A stretch of DNA of 16,320 nt, taken from assembly GCA_035512595.1 (NCBI GenBank), contig DATKDU010000491.1, positions 1-16,320 of the forward strand, read 5' to 3'. A program made the translations under genes and the position numbers. The notes beneath the pieces are model-generated. The model did no database searches and had not been told where the DNA came from. It saw nothing but the letters and a program-made list of their open reading frames with translations. Origin of the DNA: DATKDU01 sp035512595. GTDB lineage: Bacteria; Planctomycetota; Planctomycetia; Pirellulales; Pirellulaceae. Shown one piece after another: positions 15,078 through 16,320 of this stretch (positions within the stretch are counted from its first letter, which is position 1; every line of letters begins with the position of its first letter).

Positions 15078-15462
15078 ACCTCGCTCCTACAAACGGGCTG
15101 GTGGCCCGCACGGGCGGGGCGGATTTGGTGCGTCCGATGCGGGAGAAGACGAGCAGGTTCAAAAAGTGCATCGCGCCGAGGATGACGAGGACCAAGCCGA
15201 CCTTGGTGGCCAGAAACTCGATCGCCCCCTGAAGATCGTGCGGCTTGTCGCCGTATTTGAGGGCCAGGGCGACGTAGCCGAAGTTGATCAGGTAGAAGCC
15301 GACGACGAGCAAGTCGTTGACGCTGTCGGCGAGGGTCTCCTCGCCGTGAAAATTCTTCACCAGAAACGGCCGCCCGCGCAGGTGAAGCGTGCGGGCCACC
15401 CAGATGGTCACGGCCGCGCTGATGACCAGATAAACAACGTAGGTGTAGCTGAGCAGTGTCAT
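15076..15462 (-). CDS. small three-helix membrane protein, paralogue A
   Basis: This 128-residue inner-membrane protein has three hydrophobic helices (about 5-24, 50-70 and 85-107). Its start is well supported: AGGAG lies seven bases before the ATG at 15462. It aligns along its length with the next gene, sharing TIWVARTLHLRGRPFL, VGFYLINFGYVALAL and AIEFLATKVGLVLVI, then MHFLN. The C-terminal tail (RTKSAPPVRATSPFVGAR) has no match in the paralogue. The conserved Arg-Gly-Arg-Pro loop after helix 1 and the Ala-Thr-Lys before helix 3 may be functional or may set topology. The function is unknown. It lies 122 bases downstream of the TolC-like gene on the same strand; the spacer holds 7-bp repeats. 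Confidence 0.78.
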   Translation of the reverse strand: MTLLSYTYVVYLVISAAVTIWVARTLHLRGRPFLVKNFHGEETLADSVNDLLVVGFYLINFGYVALALKYGDKPHDLQGAIEFLATKVGLVLVILGAMHFLNLLVFSRIGRTKSAPPVRATSPFVGAR

Positions 15463-15465
15463 TGG

Positions 15466-15566
15466 CTGTCTCCTGTCTGGCTTGCCCAGGAGACAACCGC
15501 GGGGCGTGACCGGGATTAACCGGCAAAGGGTTCAGGGTTCAGGCGGGGCAGGAGACAGGAGGCAGC
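15466..15566. repeat. further 7-bp-period repeats upstream of paralogue A
   Basis: Three short heptameric runs lie in the 122-base spacer between the TolC-like gene and the small membrane gene. They are CTGTCTC/CTGTCTG at 15466-15479, GGGTTCA twice at 15528-15541, and the looser GGGCAGG/AGACAGG/AGGCAGC at 15546-15566. The first run contains the AGGAG ribosome binding site of the gene starting at 15462. Confidence 0.6.
15470..15474 (-). promoter_or_regulatory. ribosome binding site of paralogue A
   Basis: AGGAG on the minus strand, seven bases from the ATG at 15462, supports that start. It sits inside the CTGTCTC/CTGTCTG heptamer repeat, so repeat expansion could change its spacing or strength. 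Confidence 0.6.
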
Positions 15567-15584
15567 ATCGCGCTGACCTCCGAC

Positions 15585-16320
15585 CTACTCCACCGCCTCC
15601 AAGTACTCCGCCTGCTGCACGCTCGCGTCGCGGTGGAGGCCGTTGCCGATGGGGGCGGAAGTACGCAAGGGGTTGGCTTCGACCGAGCGGAAGCTGGCTG
15701 GCCGCTTGGTCTCGAGCTCCCGAGCGCGGGGAACTGGCGGCTCCGGCATCGGCTCGAGCTTCTGCGGCTCCTGGGCTTCCGGTTGGGCCGGGGTCGGCTC
15801 GGGGGCCGGCAATTCTTCGACTCCCTGGCCGCCGACCATTTCGCCATGTCCGCCGGCAGCCCCCTGGTGCGTCGGTCCGCGGCTCACGACCGCCGGCCGC
15901 GTCCAGCCGTAATCGATGTAGTGGCCGGCATCGCGCTGGCGAGCCCGTCCCAGAGCGTCCCAGTACGCCTTGTCGGTCCACGGCCCCTCTTCGAAGCCGA
16001 TGCCGTTGTAATCCATGATCGAGCCCTTGCGGGTGTGGAAGTCGGCAATCGCCTTGTTGTATTCGGCGACCGACTGCCAGAAGGTGGTCTGGGCGACGCT
16101 GAGCCGCTGGATCGACCGCAGCCATTCGGGATCGGCGGCCGTGGTCTGGCCAAACTCGATCAGGTTGCGGCGCGTATCGACCTCCTGACGAGCGGCAGCC
16201 ATCCGGTTGGCGTTGGTCTGCATCAGCTCGTAGTTGGTGTCGATGTTCCGCCAGCTCTTGGCCAGGCCGGTGGAAACGTCGAGCTCCATGTCTTCCAGGA
16301 AGGCTTTCTCGCGGGCCAGC
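15585..16320 (-). CDS. TolC-like outer-membrane efflux protein, 3' part, with Pro/Glu-rich tail
   Basis: Only the last 244 residues are present; the frame is open to the right edge, so the start lies outside. The visible part begins with a long amphipathic helix (LAREKAFLEDMELDVSTGLA), continues through NIDTNYELMQTNANRMAAAR and VAQTTFWQSVAEYNKAIADF, and matches the last periplasmic coiled-coil helices of TolC-family channels. The following segment (SIMDYNGIGFEEGPW, then AGHYIDYGWTRPAVVSRGP) resembles tails I associate with planctomycete TolC-like proteins. The end is a low-complexity Pro/Glu/Ala stretch (ELPAPEPTPAQPEAQ) and a Ser/Arg-containing tail. TolC proteins form outer-membrane ducts for efflux or type I secretion with an inner-membrane pump and an adaptor; those partners, if adjacent, are beyond the window. 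Two small membrane genes follow on the same strand. Confidence 0.82.
   Translation of the reverse strand, partial: LAREKAFLEDMELDVSTGLAKSWRNIDTNYELMQTNANRMAAARQEVDTRRNLIEFGQTTAADPEWLRSIQRLSVAQTTFWQSVAEYNKAIADFHTRKGSIMDYNGIGFEEGPWTDKAYWDALGRARQRDAGHYIDYGWTRPAVVSRGPTHQGAAGGHGEMVGGQGVEELPAPEPTPAQPEAQEPQKLEPMPEPPVPRARELETKRPASFRSVEANPLRTSAPIGNGLHRDASVQQAEYLEAVE

Overview
The window reads as a piece of a planctomycete chromosome, most likely from the Pirellulales or a close relative. Three lines of evidence point there. It carries families that are expanded in or nearly confined to that phylum: an adjacent DUF1549/DUF1553 plus DUF1501 gene pair, a DUF1583-like beta-propeller giant, a planctomycete-type Uma2 protein and a TolC-like protein with the planctomycete tail. 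The DNA is GC-rich, with long antisense open frames. The intergenic spaces are packed with short repeats. I see no rRNA, tRNA, CRISPR array, transposase or phage gene.

Layout, left to right. Positions 20-1282 (minus): a secreted alpha/beta-hydrolase (esterase) followed 18 bases later by a small basic protein, probably one transcript. Positions 1296-1473: a repeat island. Positions 1567-2460 (plus): a phytanoyl-CoA dioxygenase-family oxygenase, overlapping tail to tail with a Uma2 family gene (2448-3203, minus). Positions 3328-4125 (plus): a secreted DUF1028 protein, followed by a nested hairpin repeat (4154-4226).

Positions 4426-9779 (plus): the most interesting unit. An ECF-type sigma factor overlaps by four bases (ATGA) a 1569-residue single-pass membrane protein. 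That protein has a short anti-sigma-like cytoplasmic end and about 1470 extracytoplasmic residues: LamG/DUF1583-like domains, a helical TPR-like block, a PQQ-type beta-propeller and a C-terminal beta-sandwich. It looks like a sigma/anti-sigma pair whose anti-sigma partner carries an unusually large sensor or scaffold. Positions 9785-9955 hold an 80-bp-period repeat before a convergent multi-pass membrane protein (9958-11385, minus).

Positions 11520-14528 (plus): the DUF1549/DUF1553 protein and a Tat-exported DUF1501 protein, a two-gene unit typical of planctomycetes. A second member of the 1296-1473 repeat family follows (14531-14601). Positions 14608-16320 (minus): two tandem paralogous three-helix membrane proteins, downstream of the 3' part of a TolC-like outer-membrane efflux gene that runs off the right edge. 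The spacers here consist largely of 7-bp tandem repeats with several unrelated sequences.

Most functions are assigned at family level only. The sigma/anti-sigma pair, the paralogous membrane-protein pair and the intergenic repeat families are the parts least explained by existing annotation.
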